From Phanerodontia chrysosporium (Eukaryota > Basidiomycota > Agaricomycetes > Polyporales > Phanerochaetaceae), in NCBI GenBank assembly GCA_001910725.1, contig MJGA01000031.1, positions 186,001-250,000 of the forward strand: a stretch of 64,000 nucleotides of DNA. The letters are read 5' to 3'. The position numbers and the translations under genes were made by a program. Below are positions 44,880 to 56,438 of this stretch, in pieces; within the stretch, counting starts at the first letter, position 1; every line of letters begins with the position of its first letter. Under the pieces are notes generated by a model. It made no database searches, was not told the origin of the DNA, and saw only the letters and a program-made list of their open reading frames with translations.

Positions 44880-45848
44880 GTCAGAACAGTAGCAAAAGCG
44901 TAGATGTTGGCGGCAGGGTGGTCGCGAGAGCGGGGACAATATTCGGCGGTAAATCCCCCAGGATAATGGCTGCATCGCTTTGATGGGGCCTAACTGATCG
45001 CATCACGGGGAAGGCCGAGAATAAGCTTCCGTTTTGCCACGCGAGTATCAGTGGGAGAAGTTGTCCATTTCGGGAGCGAGCAGGGTTTCTGTAGGTATTG
45101 GTCCGGATATGCCTTGATTTAGAACCTGGGACGTATAATTCCTGGAAAAAATCCCGCCAGGCTGCTTTCGCACTCCACGTCGCGAGCACATCTCTTTACC
45201 TCTACATCTCGACCACCAGCGACGTTGCACTTGCGGGGCATCATGGAGCGGTGGTCTTGGCTTCATACTCCACTCTTCGAACCTCTGTAGAGGCAGTTGT
45301 TCTCAGAATGTGGCGAGACACATTCCAGTCCGATCTTCGACCGAGTCTGGGACCAACTCGTAGAGCATTGCTATCTGTCAGGGACACTAGTGCGGTCGGT
45401 AGCATAAGTAGGCTGTGACCAGGGTACTCATTCGCAGTGAATAGGGCCTGATCACTTGCGCGCCGTCTGTGGCGGGGCCATCAGCGCAACAGACAATCAA
45501 TGCGAGGGCTTGACTTTTCTGTCGCAGATTTCCCACCTGGGGCGGCGCAATGGAACGCGCGGCGAAACGTGACAGCATGCCGAAGGAGCACGGGATGCGC
45601 GTTGATGCTCGCCAGGGTCTGTCTTCATAGATCACCATGTCGGCATCCACCTCGCTGTCCGCAGACCTCTCGGGGTGCGGTTTAGCGTGTCACAAGGCAG
45701 TGCTCCTATCTGTATAAATACAATGCACCGGAGTGTATCACCAACCCTCCTCCTCCCCCGCGCACACCAGCTCCTCCAGACAGCCTCATAAGGCGTGGCG
45801 AGCAGCTACATCCTCACCACCCGTCGCAGAAGACCCACCACCACCACC
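44880..45848. other. Divergent intergenic region, 5-phosphatase/BTB
   Basis: This is about 1 kb of 5' flanking DNA. A TATA box (TATAAATA, 45713-45720) lies 129 bp before the BTB ATG. No coding exon is seen. Confidence 0.5.
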
Positions 45849-46735
45849 ATGTCTTCATCGTCAGATCTCAGCAAGCCTGTTCGCGACACTCAATACTATT
45901 TCGAGAATGATTTAACTGTCTTCATGGTCGGTTGTATCTCTCATCGTGGGCACTTACTCTGAAATCATGATTGTCGCTTGGCAGGTCGAAGAGACGCTGT
46001 TCAAGGTTCACCGCCATTTTCTCACCCGGGACTCGGAGTTTTTCCGAGGCCTCTTCGACTGTCCAGTACCACCGAACGAGGAAGCAGAGGGTCGATCGGA
46101 CGCGAGGCCCATTATCCTCTATGGCGTGACCGTCCACGAGTTCCGCTGCCTGCTGCGGTTCTACTACGACGGGTGCGTGTATCGCCTTCCTATCCGGGTG
46201 CACGCCTAACATCGCTCGTCGCCGCCTCAGAATGCACACGCCTGCGCTCGACACACTCGCTGACTGGGTCGCGCTGCTCTCCATCGCGACGCGCTACGTT
46301 ATCGACCGCGTCCGCGAGCGCGCCGTTGCGGAGGTCGCCGCGCGGCTCGACGACCCGCTCGAGCAGGTGCGCCTCGCGCACGCGCACAGCGTGCCGCACT
46401 GGCTCCCGCTCGCGTACGCCGCGCTTGTGCGGCGGCCCGAGCCGCTCGACGACGCCGAGGCGGGCGCACTCGGGCTCCGCACCGCCGTCCGCGTTGCGCG
46501 CGCGCGCGAGCTCGCGCGCGAGCGCCGGCACGTCTCGTGCACGCAGGGCAGCTACTACCCGTTCGAGCGCGCGTATACGTACGACGACAAGGGCATCGAG
46601 CAGGTCGTTGGCGAGGTGTGGCCCGAGTGTGCGGAGCACGCCGCTGACGAGCCCGCCGCGCACCCGCACGCGCCAGCAGCGACACCACCCACCCTCGCGC
46701 CGGTCGACGCACCCGCTTTTGGCTTCCAGTTCTGA
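45849..46735 (+). CDS. BTB/POZ domain protein 1
   Basis: Three exons (45849-45926, 45985-46172, 46231-46735) give 256 residues. The BTB fold at residues 15-90 shows YYFENDLTVFMVEETLFKVHRHFLTRDSEFFRGLF and FRCLLRFYYDG. It is followed by an alpha-helical region (WVALLSIATRYVIDRVRERAVAEV, then LPLAYAALVRRPEPLDDAEA) and a Pro/Ala-rich tail. Such short BTB proteins are a large family in Agaricomycetes; many may be Cullin-3 adaptors or scaffolds, but no partner-binding motif is visible. It is a paralogue of the BTB gene at 48230-49587, and the two lie tail to tail. Donor 1 is GTCGGT, weaker than usual, but it is the one that keeps frame. Confidence 0.85.
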
Positions 46736-47512
46736 GGGGATACCCTGTGACATATCGTATTGTACTTCCATTCGCTTTGCAGATTACGCACGATGTACGA
46801 CTATGACGAAGCTTCTCTGCCGTTCGACCTGCACGCTTGTGCGGCTCCGGCGCCTTCCATATTTCGCTGCCGGCGGTGGGTTTCACGGAGGCTGTTTGGC
46901 TTCGGGGCCGAGCGCGACAGCGGGACCGTGCTTCTTTCCGTACAGCAATGCTAGGTGGTCTCTTCAGCACGGAGCCGACCCTTCTGGGCGTCACGCGACC
47001 CTCGGGCCTGCATTGTGCTGTTTCTAACGTATTGCAACGACTCGCGTTCGCTGGAATGGATGTCAGTCCTGATTCGTTCGTTATGGTGTTAAATGCACGC
47101 GTAAAACGCATCTGATATCCCCATCCATGTCGAATGCCTGGCGTTCCAGGTGCTACTGAGCATTCTGAGATGCAGCGGTTCTCATGTGAAGTCGTGAGGA
47201 GTTGATGTCGTTCAAAGTCCACATGAACTGCTGTTCAAAGAATTGGCTGCCAAGATGGATTGCTATCTATGCACGATCGCGTTGGTGGCTTAGCAGTAGC
47301 GGTACATCTCTCTGATCATATAACTAGACTCGGACGGCAGACTGCGTGGCGTTCACTCATGTAGCGGCCACGAGCTGAAAGTCGACCAGAGACTCCTGGC
47401 TGCTCTGCTGTTTCGAGATCGTGAGAATGGGACTGAGTTGTGGCTGCCCCCGGGGGATAGGTACGCCTTACCTTCCAACTTTCTATCCTCCCCACGCACC
47501 TAAGGGGTCGGG
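46736..47512. other. Intergenic gap
   Basis: This is the 3' flank of BTB protein 1. No gene is seen before the nucleotidyltransferase pseudogene. Confidence 0.5.
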
Positions 47513-47808
47513 ATATGTCGCAGGGATTCTCTCTGCGGGAACTACACTTAGTCGCACGGAGCACAATCAGCATCCTCTTGGAGACCATGAACTGACCTGC
47601 TGCATTCCTGGCAGCATGGTATGCATACGGCTATTCGGATATAGCAGGACGCCAAACGTTGGTCCGCCTACAAGATCTCCGCTTCCTGCTGTGCTGAAGT
47701 TGTCAAAGAACGCCGACGTCATTGCCATGACGAACGATTATATGGCAGAGGACCTCATATCAATCCGTTCGCGCGCCATCCAAACTTCTACCTGAGTGAA
47801 ATGAGAAG
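47513..47808 (+). pseudogene. Nucleotidyltransferase-fold protein, copy C (broken)
   Basis: Third copy of the family at 6164-6891 and 30905-31608. It keeps the MSQGFSLRELHLVARS start, the ATAGCAGGACGCCAAAC exon end, an intron of about the same length and position, and MTNDYMAEDL after it. A one-base deletion near 47,590 breaks the frame into a stop just before the Gly-Ser motif. The first metal-binding Asp codon is changed to Asn (NADV in place of DVD). A further slip near 47,780 ends the reading in a stop after TST. The C-terminal two thirds, including the third Asp, are missing. Confidence 0.75.
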
Positions 47809-48229
47809 TATAGAAAGCACGCTTACTGACTCATGTAACACGTACTAATTAAGAGTATAATCGGCTTCAGCCTTGTTAATTGTCGACTCTAACCCGCCTA
47901 TGGGAGTAAGCATGCTTTCCTTCCTGATCTTGACTCCTGTTGCAGCCTGCTCGAGGGCAAATGAACTCTACAGCTATGGCAATGCAGACGCATCGAGAGG
48001 CTTGATGATACATTGAGTAGATTTAGTCTGTAGTCCGGACAGTGAAGCCGGAAACTGGCCTTTGCCGGAGAGGTCTTTCAGCCAAAATGTCAATGGTGCA
48101 ACTCACGGAAGCAATATTGTGATACTGCGGGTGGTAGTCATCCCGACAACCAGTCCCAAGAAAATTAATACTTCCTATCGTACCGATAATAATGTACATG
48201 CGCGCCTAGGATTCATCATGTTCACAGCT
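47809..48229. other. Intergenic gap
   Basis: This stretch lies between the nucleotidyltransferase pseudogene and the 3' end of BTB protein 2. It is AT-richer than its neighbours and no gene is seen. Confidence 0.5.
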
Positions 48230-49587
48230 CTACGACATGTGCGAGGCGGGTGCACTACCAAGCCCAAACACATCCTCCACAATCCGCTCGACCCTCCGGA
48301 CGTCCTTTGCGAAAGACGGCCGCAGGGCGTTGCCTGCCTTGTCCGCGCGTGGGGCGGCCTGCGCCTGCATGAGCATGTCCAGGAGCACGCGCTCGCGCGC
48401 CTGCGCGACCAGCGCGGCGACCTTCGTGCCGAGCACCGCGGCCTCGGCCTCCTGCAGCGCGTGCTCGCGCATGCAGAGCGCGACGTACGCAGGCCCGCGC
48501 CAGCGCGCGACGTCGAAGCGGTCCGCGAGCAGCAGCCGCTCGAGCGCGTCGAGGCCCGCCGCGGGCGCCTCGAGCTCGGCCAGCGCGCGCTCGCGCAGCG
48601 TCGGGAACGCGAGGGCCGTTGCGGCCGCGAGCAGCGCGATCCAGTCTTCCATCGTGCATGCCGCGGGCTCGTGTGTCCTGCCGCTGGGGTCAGCGGGCGC
48701 CTGCGGAGCGGAGATGCGGGACGTACCCAAAGTAGAGGAAGCGCAGCAGCAGCTCGAATGCCTCTACCGTCACCTGCGGCAACTCGATGGCCGCCTCGTC
48801 TGAGAGACCACGCCCCGCCTCCCGCGCGAACAGCTTCCGGAAGTACGCTGATTCCCGCTCGAGGATGCACCGGTGCACCCTGAACAAACAGCCATCGACC
48901 TGGACATCAGGCTACTCAGCCACCAGAAAACGCCCGCACAATTTCCGTGTAACTCACGTTCAACGTCACCAAATCGTCAGAAAAGTAGAAAACGCTGTGC
49001 CGCGTCGTCTTTTGCGTGAAACCTCGCAGCGAGATTGGCTTGCTGAGCACCGGTGCGTGGCAGAACCAGGGTCCCTCCTGTGCCTGGAGCGGCGATGGCT
49101 GGCGAAGCAGGGCTGGCGAGGGTGGGATGCTGATGGCCGTGACGTGCGAGGCCTTCGAATGCGCCCGGGCGCCGGCGCTCGAATCCGAACGCGACGAGCT
49201 GGCGGCGGGCGATGGCGAGCGCGGCATGTCTGCGTACAGAGACGCCGGCGAGCAGTGCGTCTCTTGCAGCGCTGGCGCCAGAGGCGACGCCAGGGTGGGA
49301 TGCTGCCCGTCGAACGGCGCCGGAAACGCCCACGGCTTCCCTGAGTGCTCCCAGGGCGAAGGGTACGCGGGCGGGCTGGCCCAGAGCAGACCAGGCGGAC
49401 GGAAGAGCGCGGACGGCTCGGTTGCGGTGGGCTGTGGGTCGTAGACGGGGATCGTCGTGGGTGCGGGAGGGGTGAGGAGGGTAGAGGAGTATGAGGAAGA
49501 CGACGAAGAGGCTGAGCTCGACGACGCCGAGCCGGAGCCCGACGCCCGCGAGGAGCGGGACGAGTGCTTGCGCGATTTTCTGGGCAT
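48230..49587 (-). CDS. BTB/POZ domain protein 2 with disordered N terminus
   Basis: Three exons (49587-48958, 48899-48727, 48677-48230) sum to 1251 nt and give 416 residues. A 190-residue N-terminal extension is rich in Ser, Pro and Ala, with a poly-Ser stretch, and begins MPRKSRKHSSRSSRASG. The BTB fold follows: HSVFYFSDDLVTLNVDGCLFRVHRCILERESAYFRKLF and VEAFELLLRFLYFG. The helical part (MEDWIALLAAATALAFPTLRERALAELE, PAYVALCMREHALQEAEAAVLG) matches that of BTB protein 1, so the two are paralogues. The start is the first ATG of the frame. The basic Ser/Arg N terminus could be a nuclear signal, but this is only inference. Confidence 0.85.
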
Positions 49588-50236
49588 GGTGAGTGTGTGG
49601 TGGTGAGGCAAAGGAGAGCCGCGGCTGCAAGGAGCGTCGCTTTAGTATTCCGCGCATCCCAGCGTCTTACCCCGCCGGGCAAGTATGGCTGGGAAGGTAC
49701 CGCTATCGGTGACGTCCAGGCAACGCCTCGCGGCGCAGCGGTCGCAGGTACTGGAAAGATGATGATCGCGGCCGGTCTACGCTGCGTGCGATGCCACGAT
49801 AGAGCTTGGAAAGCGGAAACACGCGCATCCGATATTACGCCTCGCGGTCTCGTGTGTGTGTTGAACGCATCGCGAAGACCCAGGGAACAGGGCTGACGCT
49901 ATTGATTCAGTGGCGTAGGGCGTGCAGGGTGGGCGATGTGGGGTTCTCGGGGGCGAACGTTGCATAGAGACATCGCCTTCGGGTCGCGTGTTCTCGCAGA
50001 TTCATGCACTCGCAGATCCCTTATCCTGCTGTGACACGATCCTCGACAGCCTTATATGACAATTTCATCACACGGCATGTTTACTGCGAGCAACGGAAAT
50101 TCGTCAACGTCTGTCAGCGCGATACGGTGACGTAGCCCGCACCGTGCCTTCAGGATATCTGTCAGAGATGCCGCACTAAATGAGCGTCTCCGACTTATGC
50201 TGGGGCACAGCAAGGACGCAGAGCACTTACATCGTA
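49588..50236. other. Intergenic gap
   Basis: This gap holds the 5' flank of BTB protein 2 and the 3' flank of the GPI mannosyltransferase gene. No gene is seen. Confidence 0.5.
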
Positions 50237-52226
50237 CTAAGCCACTGAATGAGCAGCTCTCTTCAGACACTCGACTTCTCCAAGGTAAATCCCAAGGCTA
50301 AGTCCCTCCTGCCACCCCATTTCTACGCTCTCCGGTATGTGGTCCAAATCGAGGTGGGGGTATATCCTTTTATCAAGCTCCAAACAGTCCGCCAGCCGAC
50401 GATCTAGGCCTCTAACTGCAAAAGGCGGAGTCACCAGATACAAATCGGTGCTGGCATCGCCGGTCGGGAGTGAAGAAAGGATATTGGACACCTCGTCAGC
50501 GTCGGCGCCCGCGAGGTCGATGACCGAGACAAGCCCCGATTGAACATCTGCACCAGAGATGTCAATGATGACTGCCTGTGACAAATCCGGAGCACGCACC
50601 CGCTTCGGGGATGGCAAGCAGATGTCTCGGAGGCATATACGTCTTCCAATAGACGATCGCGCTGCTATGGTTGGTCTGCTGCATCAACTCGTGGACGCGG
50701 AACAGCGATGGTACGACTCCGCCTTGGTGGAGGACTCCGAATAGGACAGCCAGCGCGAAGTTCGAAATGGCTGTCGTGACCTGTAAGACGACGTGAGTTT
50801 CCGGTCCCCCGACTAACACGGATATCAGATAGACTTTCCCAGAATAATCTGCCTAGCTTGTCTATGACACCACTGTTTGCCACGAGCAGGACCGTAGGAA
50901 AAACGAGCGGCACGAGGAAACGGGGCTCTTGGTGGGGCTGGAACGAGAGCAATACAAGCGCAGAAACAATGATCCATGCGCATACTGCGGGGCACAAAGT
51001 TCAGTCATCAAGCATACTTGTCGTGAGAGCGAGAGCTCACCTCGGTTCGTGCGGGCATGAGGACCACCGGATGGGTTTTCTTTGACAGCCTGTCCGCCTT
51101 GGATCACCCGCCAGCATGCATACACGCCGGCGACAAACAATGGGGGTCCAAGTATCATGGGCAGATTGACCGCCACATGCAGCCAGCGAGGATGGAGGCC
51201 GTGCTGAGCCAGATTCTCAGACGACAGGTTGTACAGCAGGAAATTGTACGGTGTGAGGATGGGATGTTCCGTACCGCCTGTGAAATAGATGGTGTCTAGA
51301 AGAACCAAGAAGACGTATGCGGCGATAGTGGCGAGCATTGGGAGCAACGACATGCCGAAAACCGAGGAGAGCTTGATGCATCCCTCCCGTCGGCTGCGAC
51401 GGACAAGCTCGGTTATGGCTTCGAGCGCAACTGGCGCCACGAATGCGGGGAATGTCATCCTGATGAACATCCCCTCAACAACCAATATAGCAAGGTTGCT
51501 TAGCTTCAGTCTGAATGATATCTACAAGTACGCGTCAGCTGCAGCGCTTACACGGAACGAAAGAGCCAACCTCGTCTGTACTCTGCAACAACTTGTACAA
51601 TTGGAGCAGAACGAACACGAGCGAGAGTGCCTCGCCAGAGTTAGAGAACGGTCGAAGCTGGAAGGTGAAGATGACGTGGGAAGATCCGAGTAGTATCAAG
51701 GCCAGCCAGGGCTGTTGCGGGACCAGACTATGCATACACCCATCTGTGTAGTGCATGAGCGGGAGGATGAATCATACCACTGAATGCGCACCCATGAAAA
51801 AAGAATAGATGAGGCATATGGCCCTTTCGGCGTAGAAGATATGGGCAGGAGATGGTCCTTCGAAAGGTGAATAAGATATGTTTATTGACACATCCTTATG
51901 GACGTACTACTGATCAGTTTGTTTAGGACCGCGAAGGCTGCTCCAGTGGAGACCATGGGCGAGTATATGGACCGGCAAGGAAATGACGGGTCCCATTCCC
52001 AAGTCTTCAGGGTATGCAAGCCAAGCACGCTGCCTGAGTACGTTGAGTTTAGCAACATCATCCCGAGATCGTAGAGTATGGGATGACCTGCGGTGATCTC
52101 GCCGTTCTGGAAGTACTCGTCGGGGTGTATGTAGCCAGTGCCTGCGAACGCGAAGAGGACCCGCGCAACGGCAAGAAGCGCATACAGACGGACATGACTG
52201 TGACCAAAGAGCTCCAGAAGAGACAT
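50237..52226 (-). CDS. SMP3: GPI mannosyltransferase 4 (Smp3/PIG-Z, GT22)
   Basis: ER enzyme that adds the fourth, side-chain mannose to GPI-anchor precursors, using dolichol-phosphate mannose. It is essential in yeast. The gene is spread over several short introns. The N terminus carries a hydrophobic stretch and GTGYIHPDEYFQNGE, the lumenal HPDE motif of GT22 enzymes, then WEWDPSFPCRSIYSPMV. Mid segments include TIYFTGGTEHPILTPYNFLLYNLSSENLAQHGLHPRWLH and hydrophobic spans such as MLATIAAYVFLVLLDTIYF. The FQPHQEPRFLVPLVFP motif, conserved in ALG9/PIG-B/Smp3 enzymes, is present. The C-terminal part reads TDLYLVTPPFAVRGL and HLDLDHIPES. The start at 52226 (MSLLELFG) is preferred; an in-frame ATG lies 57 nt upstream. 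It is head-to-head with RPB9 with 160 bp between the two ATGs. Confidence 0.88.
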
Positions 52227-52386
52227 TCGGCAGGTACCACAATAGAGGGCGTGGATGTCGGTCTGCCGCCGCAGGCAGGGCACGAGACGAAGTGACCGCG
52301 GAGGACAAGTTGCGGGGCGTGCTCAGACGCTCATCTCGTTCAGACTCTAACCGCGACCACCACCTCCCTGCTTCCTTGCACCAACC
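52227..52386. promoter_or_regulatory. Short bidirectional promoter, SMP3/RPB9
   Basis: Only 160 bp separates the start codons of two divergent housekeeping genes, so they must share one promoter region. No TATA box is seen; the part next to RPB9 is pyrimidine-rich. Confidence 0.5.
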
Positions 52387-53055
52387 ATGGTACGCGAACT
52401 TCGCTACTTTGTTCTTGGACTAGAACTCAACTCTGCGTTTCTGCTTGTTTCTCTGGTTCTGTGAACGACGCAAATGCTGCTGACCAATACTAGGCCTCCC
52501 TGCACTTCTGCTCCGAATGCAACAACCTGCTATACCCAAAGGCCGACCCCGAGCGCCGCATCATGCTCTATGCGTGCCGGATATGCAACTACGACGAGCA
52601 AGGTGGAAGCCAGCTGGTCTATCGCAACGACTTGCTCACCGTGACAAAGTGAGTTCGCGTTCCTCTAGGCTACGTGCGCGTCTTGCGCCGCGGTCAGCAC
52701 TGGCGGGGATGCTAATTGCGCGGGACACCAGAGAGCAGGTCGGCGTTACGCATGACCTTCCAACGGATACGACATTGGTGAGTCCTGTATCTCGAGGGCG
52801 CGTAGTCTCGTCGCTGACCTCGCTCGCAGGCGCACGCGAAGATGGTGTGTCCTTCCTGCGGGCATGATGAGTACGTCGCAAAGTCTACGCCCATTTCCTA
52901 TTCCACTCACGCAGATTCCCCGCAGTGCTGTCGTCTTCCAAGACCAGTCAAAGCGCAATGAGACACGGATGATCCTCTTCTACGTGTGCACAAAATGCAA
53001 TCACAGCTACCTAGACCCAACATTACCAACGGAAAGCAGGCCGGATCTAGACTAG
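52387..53055 (+). CDS. RPB9: RNA polymerase II subunit RPB9
   Basis: Zinc-ribbon subunit of RNA polymerase II that affects start-site choice and transcript fidelity. Five coding exons (52387-52389, 52494-52648, 52732-52777, 52830-52870, 52926-53055) give 124 residues, normal length. The first coding exon is only the ATG. The N-terminal ribbon is FCSECNNLLYPKADPERRIMLYACRICNY, with paired Cys. The C-terminal ribbon is MVCPSCGHDD (GHD split by an intron), then VVFQDQSKRNETRMILFYVCTKCNHSYLD. All eight zinc-binding Cys are present, and DPTLPTESRPDLD is the tail. The C-terminal ribbon resembles TFIIS, but the N-terminal ribbon excludes it. Confidence 0.95.
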
Positions 53056-53190
53056 CGAGCTGCAAGTGAACTGTCGATTGTTTGGGAGACGTTCTCACTG
53101 TATTATCATTATCCGCTGTAATACTATCTAGGTTGACCATTATATCCCCATACGACCTCGTGAACCACCAAACAGGAGGAAGCCTGTCAA

Positions 53191-55107
53191 TTACACTTTC
53201 CAGCCACCTGCCAGACCCATGACGTTGTCTGGGTCGACCCGCTGCTTCGTCTCGCGCATCCTGGGAAGGCTGTCTCCAAAAATCTGCTCCACGGGCGTGT
53301 TCGGCCCAGCGTAGTTGCCGTACACGGGCACGTCGGCGATGTCCTCGCCCGCGCCGAGCGCGACGGCGCGGAGATGTGCTGCGCTTTGTGCTGCGGCGGC
53401 CTGCATGGCCTCGTCGAACTCCGCGAGGTCCCACGCGTAGTAGATGTTCAGCGGGAGCAGACCGCGCTCGCGCGTCGGCGGGTATGCGGTCGCCGCCTCC
53501 GCGCCGTGCTTGAAGAGGCTCGTCAGGAACGGCTCGACGTCGTACGAGAGGAAGTTTGCGGAGCGCAGCGCGAGCCGCGCCGACCAGAACTGAGGGCTGC
53601 AGTGAGCATGGTGCTGGGCGTGCGACGGCGAAGACTGACCTGCGTCTCGTTCACGACTGCCTCGAGCAACGCGGGCGAGATCGTCGTCAGGGACACGGTG
53701 TCGAACACGGCGCTGGAGAAGAGGTCAGCGGCTTGGCCACAGGGAGGAGTTGATGCCTACCGGGTAGTCGCTGTGCTTGGTGTCGACTGCACGAGGGACA
53801 GGAAGGATCGGGTGGCTATATCTGAGCTGAGTGCAGGGATCGCCAGGAAGTCGTCGAAGATTCCCTCTGGCGGTGTGGGCCCATCGTAGAACATGAGCAC
53901 GGAAGCTACAGCCTGGCGAAGTTAATAAGTACGGCTGCTGCCACAGAAATACGGATACGCACTGTGCCTTCAGCTACATTGTACGTCGGCAGGACCTGAG
54001 CCTTCGGATCGGTGACTTCTGCCTGGAACTTGGCTGTGGCTTTGTTCAGCTTTTCCCAGTTGTCCCCGAGTCCCAGAACAAACTTGTTGCCGCCCTGAGA
54101 AGCAGTGCGTGAGCGAGCAGAATGCGAAAGATTAGGAACAGATTGTACCCAGACTTGGCCCTGTGGGTAGGCTTTCGCTGTAAACCGCGTAACAATGCCC
54201 TTGACTGGAGTGAGTTAATCCAAAGCAGAGACTGTGATAGACTCACAAAGTTGTTGTAGCCTCCCTATATCGCCTCTGCTCAACATTTATATTAACGTTT
54301 GTCTGATGAAAGACGCACCAGGACACTGAAGAAGAGGTCGGAGTCGCTCTCCCGAGTCACGTCAGTCACCTGGCCGTTTGGCAAAACGATCTGGAAGCCG
54401 ACGATGTTGTCTACTGTAAGACCGTACTGGTTTGTAAGCCACGAGTATCCTGCGCAAATAAGCCATGTTATGACAGAATTATTATTTGCCAATTGACGGC
54501 GACTGACCTCCGCCGAGACTAAAGCCTGCGACGCCGACACCGCTGACGCGACCTCCGACAACGTTCACACCGAATGGTTCGAGCGCCTCGTACACAGCGT
54601 CCCAGGTGATGCCGTGCCGTAGTCGACGGTTTGTGCTGCGCTATTGTACGTGACGTTTCTGAAGCGCGACATCGCTATATGTACGCCGGTCGTGGAGGAG
54701 AAGCCGGCGTTCGTGGAGTGTCCGCCGCCCTTGACCGCAAAGGGCGTCTTTGTGCTCCCAAGGATTTGCAGCTGTGTTGGACGAGTCAGCTCCGCGATCA
54801 AGAGACATGAGTTTCGCACGAACAATCTTTCCGATATCCCCTGCACTGCCAGGCTCGATAGAGCAGGCAGCGAGCGCTGTGCTAGACGTAGCCCAATGAT
54901 TGATACCATTGGTATAGCTCAGGCTACCTAGAGACCTTTGTGAGTGAGGAAAACGGAACACGAGGAGAGTATCCCTTTACCTGGCCAGTACACATCAGAG
55001 GCTTTGGAGACGGCCTTGGCAATGGAGTGGCAGGTGTCGCTAGCACTCGCGCCGGCCTTTGCGAGGGCGGATCCCGCCAGCAGAGCAACGACAGTCGAGC
55101 GGCGCAT
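53191..55107 (-). CDS. Secreted FAD-linked oxidase (berberine bridge/6-hydroxynicotine oxidase type)
   Basis: FAD-binding oxidoreductase of the PCMH family, using O2 to oxidise sugars, alcohols or small aromatics. About ten short introns give a product near 490 residues. The first 22 residues (MRRSTVVALLAGSALAKAGASA) are a signal peptide, so it is likely secreted. The FAD domain has TKTPFAVKGGGHSTNAGFSS, where the His of GGGHS is the usual covalent FAD link. It continues with VHIAMSRFRNVTY, VGGRVSGVGVAGFSLGGG (the Gly-rich loop) and YSWLTNQYGLTVDNIVGFQIVLPNGQV, then GGYNNFGIVTRFT. The C-terminal part ends NVMGLAGGWKV, without a clear BBE segment or its NY motif. The substrate is unknown. In wood-decay fungi such enzymes may supply peroxide, which is inference here. 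Confidence 0.87.
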
Positions 55108-56005
55108 CCTGAGCAAGCTTTACACGGTCAACGGTCGAGCAGCAGCCTCCCGGTGTCCAGCACAAGCGAGGCCACCTCCGGCTTATATCCAACGGGCCCT
55201 GGCAGGCCAAGTGGCCGTCTTACGATTATTTCGCCGACTCGGTGTATTTTCGTGGTGATAGCGAGTGCGTAAGCACATTTGTCGCGACTGTAATGCGTGA
55301 ACGGATCAGCATGCGCGGGAAGAGATCATGGATTTACGTTCTAGCAGAGTGCAGTGATTGGCTTGCCGAGGCAGTGGTTCGAGATCTTGTGCTGGCAAGC
55401 ACATCTCGTCCACCCCGCGGCGACAGGTGCGCGCCTCGGATTGCTTCGCTCATGAGGTGCATTCTTGGCTGGCGATCTCTGTGAACAGAGTGCGTGCCTG
55501 ACCTGTGAGCGGAGTGAACTGGTCTTAGAAAAGTCTCAATACAATCTGGCTGGTCGTCACAGTGCAACATCTTGCCGGAATTCATGGCTTCGCGGATTTT
55601 CACATACTAAACCGCCGGTATCTTCAGCTGGTATATAGAACTGAGTATCTTTCCGAGGAGGTTGAGCACTAAGCTGAGTTGTTGAGGAACGAGATTGATC
55701 AGTGAGACTCTCCACGACGAAAGTCTGGTCAGAGGTTAGATAAGGATATGTTCAAGCTCGAGGCGCGTAATCTGATCTTATCTCTCAGCCAGGCTCTTCA
55801 GAGTCCAATGACTTCAATCCCCAAACACGATGTTCCCGTCTAACCTTCATAGTTCTTGGGGCTGGAGATTGTATCTCAATTGTCCCACGCCACCTAGACA
55901 ACGTTCTCCTGCACGGCTCCACGACTGTGATTTCATTACCTTACTTATTAATGAGGTTGTTGGATGCGTCTCCCAGACGCTGAAGTGCTCGCGTAGTATC
56001 GACTG

Positions 56006-56052
<47 letters not shown>

Positions 56053-56438
56053 AGAAGAAGAAGAAAAAAGCTGGTCAGTAAGACGGGGGATAAACTGCTT
56101 GAACGATAGAGAGTGAACGTCATTGGCCAGCCATAGGCACATGGTAGGATTTGCTCTCTGACCATGTACATCTAGACTTCTGGTCTCACACCATTCGGGA
56201 GCATAGGTTGACATCATTAACTGAACCAGCAAGGCGCGCCGTACATACTGTTAGCACGGAAATACAGACGGGGAGGTAGTGCATTAGTGCGAGAGAGCCG
56301 GTATGGTTACATGGGGAGAAGACGAGACATGACAAGAGCAAAGCGGGAGGACGCGAACAAAATCACACAAGTCATATGCAAATCAGAAATGAGATCGTGA
56401 AGCGTGTATACTCTGTCGACGGGTCGAGACGTAATTCA
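55108..56438. other. 1.3-kb intergenic region with poly(A) tract
   Basis: This region holds the 5' flank of the FAD oxidase and the 3' flank of CAF-1 subunit B. It contains the A-tract described separately. No open frame with protein-like content is seen. Confidence 0.5.
56008..56070 (+). repeat. Poly(A) tract of 43 nt followed by GAA repeats
   Basis: An uninterrupted run of 43 A (56008-56050) is followed by GAAGAAGAAGAAGAA and a short A run, ending near 56070. It lies about 0.4 kb past the stop of the CAF-1B gene. I see no convincing target-site duplication. Confidence 0.8.

Noticed and set aside
45978..47222. Arg/Ser-rich frames of more than 300 residues overlapping BTB protein 1
   Set aside because: They read through the introns and exons of the BTB gene in other frames; composition is typical of a shadow.
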